From contig JAKULF010000007.1 in the NCBI GenBank assembly GCA_022661535.1, forward strand, positions 1,612,001 through 1,676,000: a DNA stretch of 64,000 bases, given 5' to 3'. Below the pieces are notes generated by a model. That model saw nothing but the letters and a program-made list of their open reading frames with translations. It ran no database searches and was not told where the DNA came from. Position numbers and translations under genes: made by a program. Each line of letters begins with the position of its first letter. Position 1 is the first letter of the stretch. Positions 60,648 through 64,000 of the stretch are shown piece after piece. Source of the DNA: Eutypa lata (lineage: Eukaryota; Ascomycota; Sordariomycetes; Xylariales; Diatrypaceae).

Positions 60648-61150
60648 AAAATAACCTTCGTTACGATAAAGGTTATAAATGCCGTAATATATATATAAAA
60701 ATCATATTTAACCGCGTAGTTAAAAACCTTTAAATAATCGATAAACTTCGGGATTCGCTTTAACCGCTTAAAATGTAACGCTGTTAAAAGGTTCGTAATG
60801 TTAACTTAGTTATTAATTATATTAACGGTTAAATATAAATCGTAAAATGCTTTTAATAAATATTATTCGGGTAATTATAACTTTTAACTTCGTTTTAAAA
60901 TATAATATATACTAGTTAACGTTAATTATATATAAGTTAATTTATCATTTTTAGTTAATTAGCATTAAAAGTATATTATAATATATTTATAAAAAAAAGA
61001 AAAATAAAAAAAAAAACTTAAAAAGATAAAATAATAAAATAGAAAAATATTGTTTTAAAATTAAAAAACTTTAAAAACAATATAAATTTCGTAGATTTAA
61101 TACTTACTTATGCTTTATAAATACGGAATATAATATTAATATCTACATTA
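60648..61150 (-). pseudogene. RIP-mutated 5' end of the split ABC transporter gene
   Basis: Read on the minus strand from about 60760 down to 60652 the frame gives DYLKVFNYAVKYDFYIYITA and FITFIVTKV, and it continues without shift into TLPLMNIIFGQL at 54906 once the element and one target copy are removed. The pattern (VFxYAxKxD, hydrophobic helix, then TLPLMN) is the TMD1 entry of fungal ABCB proteins. GAG-V-like residues appear as TKV, explained by G-to-A changes. Further upstream the sequence is too mutated to read; AT-richness ends near 61150. Confidence 0.75.
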
Positions 61151-61701
61151 ATACCTATATAATCATCACTTCGGTGCTCTGATTGGTCCAGAATGTGGTC
61201 CCGCCTTTCATGTTCGTATACTTACCCCTTTAGGAAATTTTACGACCTGTGCAGCTGCTGTGCTTTTTTACGTGTGGGTCTTCCTTCTTTACTAGTTATA
61301 CCTTGGCATACCTCAGCTTCAGGAGTGATATGGAGCTGGTGATATTGAAGACGGGAGTAATCCATGGGAGAGGAAAAGCTCATTTCCTAATGCATTGTAT
61401 TAGTCTTTAGCTAACAAGTTACGGTTAATGTTACAATGATCAAATAACTCACATGGACAGGTCCATGTTATGGAATTCTAGCCGAATGCCGCCGTTGTCT
61501 CACCCACTTTGTTCGTCCTACGAAAGTAGTCCTAATTAAAAACTGAAGCCTAAAGCTCCAGTGCTGTATCGAACCTGTTTTGTCGTTCTCCTCCTCTTGC
61601 ATTTCCTCATCCCTTTGATTATTCCTTAGACAAACAGCCTGTGTCATTCCACAGAAACTTATTTTCTTATTTCAAGTCGTATTGGCTTGCAACCTTCAAC
61701 C
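61151..61701. other. Upstream region of the kinesin gene
   Basis: Normal base composition returns here, immediately after the mutated block. Contains GATTGGTCCAG near 61181, a possible CCAAT-box complement. No gene seen. Confidence 0.4.
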
Positions 61702-63769
61702 ATGGACGAATCTCCTGCCAGCGACACTCAGCTTTACCTGAAGCTCGTCGAAAGTTTCAACCCCCCAGAACCCAAGACAAATCAAACAGCCGGGGGCGAG
61801 GAAAAGCCCATCGTCATCGCTGCCCGAATCCGCCCTACACTCAAAGAAGAGGTTTCGGAGGGTGCTGTGACTTCAACATTCCCACGAAAGGACCAAGGAG
61901 TCCTCGATGTCCATGAGCTACGAAAGAATGTGAGAGGAAAGGCGGTACTGAACGTAGGTCATTTATTTACTTACAACAACCCCCTACGAAGATGAGATGC
62001 CATCTACAGCAACTAACCAGCCATTGCTGACTCTACCACAGTCCTCGAGCTATGTGCTAGATAAGATATACACCAGTAGCGACACCACCGAAGAAGTCTA
62101 CAATGATCTTGTACATCCTCTCGTGCCGTGGGCTTGGTCCGGGGGCGTGAGTACCATTTTCGCCTACGGGCAGACGGGGTCAGGGAAAACCTATACCGTC
62201 AGCGGCCTCGAGCGCTCCATCGCCTCCGCCCTATTCCCGCCCGCTGAAGCCGGGATCCGCAACATATTCGTGTCGATCGTCGAGCTAGCGGGAAACACCG
62301 CCGCCGACCTGCTGAGCGCCCGGAAGCCGGTCTCCATCCTCGAGGACTCGTACGGCACGACCCACCTGGCCGGGGCTTCGGAATACCACGCCGTGGACCG
62401 GGACGCGCTCGTGTCGCACATTGACCGCGCGGCCGTGCTCCGCCAGACCGCCGCCACGCAGAAGAACGACGCCTCGTCGCGGTCGCACTCGGTCTGCAGG
62501 ATCCGGGTCGCGAATCCGAGCCTCCCGCAGGCCGAGGACGGTCTCCTCTTCGTGGTCGATCTCGCGGGATCCGAGGCCGCGCGCGACGTAAACGGGGCAC
62601 TCGTCCGAGCGGATGAGGTAGGCGCGCGAGATCAATACTAGCTTGTCCGTGTTGAAGGATTGCATCCGCGGTAGCGCTAACTTGGACGGACTCGGTGGTG
62701 GGGCCATGAAAACAGCGACGACGTCGGCAGCGGGCCGCAACAACAAGGCGTACGTCCCGTTCCGCCAGGCCGCGCTGACCAAGCTCCTCAAACACGTCTT
62801 CGACCCGTCAGCGGGCCGGAGCTGCAAGACTGCTGTCATCGCATGTCTAAATCCGTGCCTACCAGACGTAGTCGCTACCAAAAACACTTTGAGGTACGCC
62901 CAGATGTTGAGGACCGTCAAGCCAAAGACAGCGCCGCTGAAGTACGATCCGGTGAAGCCGGTTACGTGGTCAAACGAGCAGCTTCGAGACTGGATTACAA
63001 AGAACGTAAGTTGCTTCATCTGTACTTTAATCAAGTCGCCTTTGAGAAAGCGGCGGGAGAAAGAAAAGAAAAGATGATGAAAGGCTATCCTAACTCTACT
63101 TCGTCACAGTCAGGGACGCCACCTGTATCAGCAGACTTGCTCTCTCCATTCGAAACAGGAAAACAACTACTCCAGCTACCGGGCCCAGAGTTCATCACAC
63201 GCTGCTTAAAGACACCCGATGTGTCGAAGGACCAAGCCATAGCATTCCAAGCGAAGTATTGGAAACTTCACATCGATTCTCAGCACTGCCGCGCTCCCAC
63301 GTCGGAATCACAACTACAGGGCGGCAGTGGTGCTGGAGAAAAGCCGGATGTGGATTCTGCTATACCGGCTAGATGGCAAGATTCGAGCCGTGAGCCTCGG
63401 ATGGAAATGCAGGCGCTACCCTTTAAGGACCGTCTCCGGCCGGGGATGATGGTTGCCTGGACGCCAGATGAGGAGAATGCCGGTTTTCCTGTAATTCCCA
63501 ATGGGCGCAACCTCATCATGCTCCTATCTGAAGAGCCGTGTTCGAGTGCAGGCGAGAGCTCCATGGCTGCAGCGGAAGCAGATGCAAAGGTGAAGGAGAA
63601 GGCGGAACGTCCGAGAACCTATCGCTGCGCGTTTGTGGGACCGGCCGTCATGCCCGGCGCGTTCGAGCTGCACCCTTGGATACAGTGTGTGGTTGAGGGA
63701 AGCCAAATGGATGCTGAAGTCATTCTAGAATATGATTCAGCAACGCGGTATTACTATGAGATCCTGTGA
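61702..63769 (+). CDS. Kinesin motor-domain protein with a disrupted or unusually spliced motor core
   Basis: Model: exons 61702-61953, 62042-62587, 62622-63005 and 63110-63769 (about 613 residues). Motifs: KPIVIAARIRPTLKEE, P-loop GQTGSGKTYT from residue 127, switch I SSRSH at 229-233, switch II DLAGSE at 257-262, then AREINTSLSVLKDCIRG, AALTKLLKHVFD and NTLRYAQMLR. After the motor comes SGTPPVSADLLSPFETGKQL and a C-terminal domain ending TRYYYEIL. Between switch II and AREIN the frame breaks: an extra G in GGGG (62594-62597) and a TAG at 62619-62621. Alternatively 62588-62621 is a 34-nt GT..AG intron that keeps phase but deletes loop 11 residues. It resembles short kinesin-13/KIF24-type motors; certainty on subfamily is low. 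Confidence 0.8.
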
Positions 63770-64000
63770 ACATATATCACATCAGATAGATCCCTTGTAC
63801 TCGCTCTAATAATGCTCTAAGGAATGAATAGAGCTGTCCTGATTAGGGTCCTGCTATTGTATCTTTGCATATATTAAGCCAATGTACTTTCTAATGATTA
63901 AACTCGAGTTATCTTTATTATAACTCTAATGTTGAAAACGCAGTTCTATGGATGTGACGTGTGATAGTAACCAGCGGAGCTGTAGAGGAACTATAACGGA
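63770..64000. other. Downstream region of the kinesin gene
   Basis: AT-rich 3' region; nothing recognisable before the window ends. Confidence 0.35.

Overview
The window is nuclear DNA of a filamentous ascomycete (Pezizomycotina; a Sordariomycete is plausible but not proven). The signs are short GT..AG introns of about 45-150 bp, fungal orthologues (Atg7, Oma1, dCMP deaminase, a Zn2Cys6 regulator, a P450), GC-rich exons in AT-rich spacers, and blocks of nearly pure A/T that look like repeat-induced point mutation (RIP). Exon boundaries were worked out by hand from splice sites, reading phase and remembered family conservation. They are predictions without transcript support.

Layout. 0.2-4.6 kb: secreted M43 metalloprotease, membrane DnaJ protein, acidic nuclear-type protein. 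8.3-10.3 kb: MFS transporter with a 13-nt microexon. 13.3-18.2 kb: Atg7 and deoxycytidylate deaminase, divergently arranged. 18.8-19.1 kb: a 63-residue single-span membrane protein split by an intron. 23.4-28.4 kb: cytochrome P450 facing a soluble-type cytochrome b5, then the mitochondrial protease Oma1. 28.7-32.7 kb: a 4.0-kb AT-rich element bounded by 35-bp terminal inverted repeats, with a CTACAGAC minisatellite and an unknown 115-125-bp hairpin repeat in its core. 33.2-47.4 kb: mostly surface or secreted products (GH16 glucanase with adhesin-like repeats and a probable GPI tail, membrane-anchored PLL-like propeller lectin, Ser/Thr-rich protein with a sugar-binding-like and a PAN/Apple domain, small cysteine-containing secreted protein) plus a calflagin-like EF-hand protein. 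49.6-51.6 kb: Zn2Cys6 regulator. 52.0-61.1 kb: an ABCB-type transporter gene broken by a Ty3/gypsy retrotransposon. 61.7-63.8 kb: a kinesin with a disrupted or oddly spliced motor domain.

The strongest observation is the retrotransposon. Its two 301-bp LTRs (54907-55207 and 60347-60647) align without gaps but differ by many C-to-T/G-to-A changes, all in the 3' copy. The transporter reading frame resumes on the far side of the element across a 4-bp target duplication (AAGG, mutated to AAAA). Mutation begins abruptly near 55.75 kb, takes in the rest of the element and the 3' LTR, and runs on about 0.5 kb into the 5' part of the host gene. The 5' LTR, gag start and 3' part of the host gene are untouched. 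In the most degraded tracts the surviving C and G are almost all in CpG. Separately, the transporter has lost the signature and Walker B part of its first nucleotide-binding domain.
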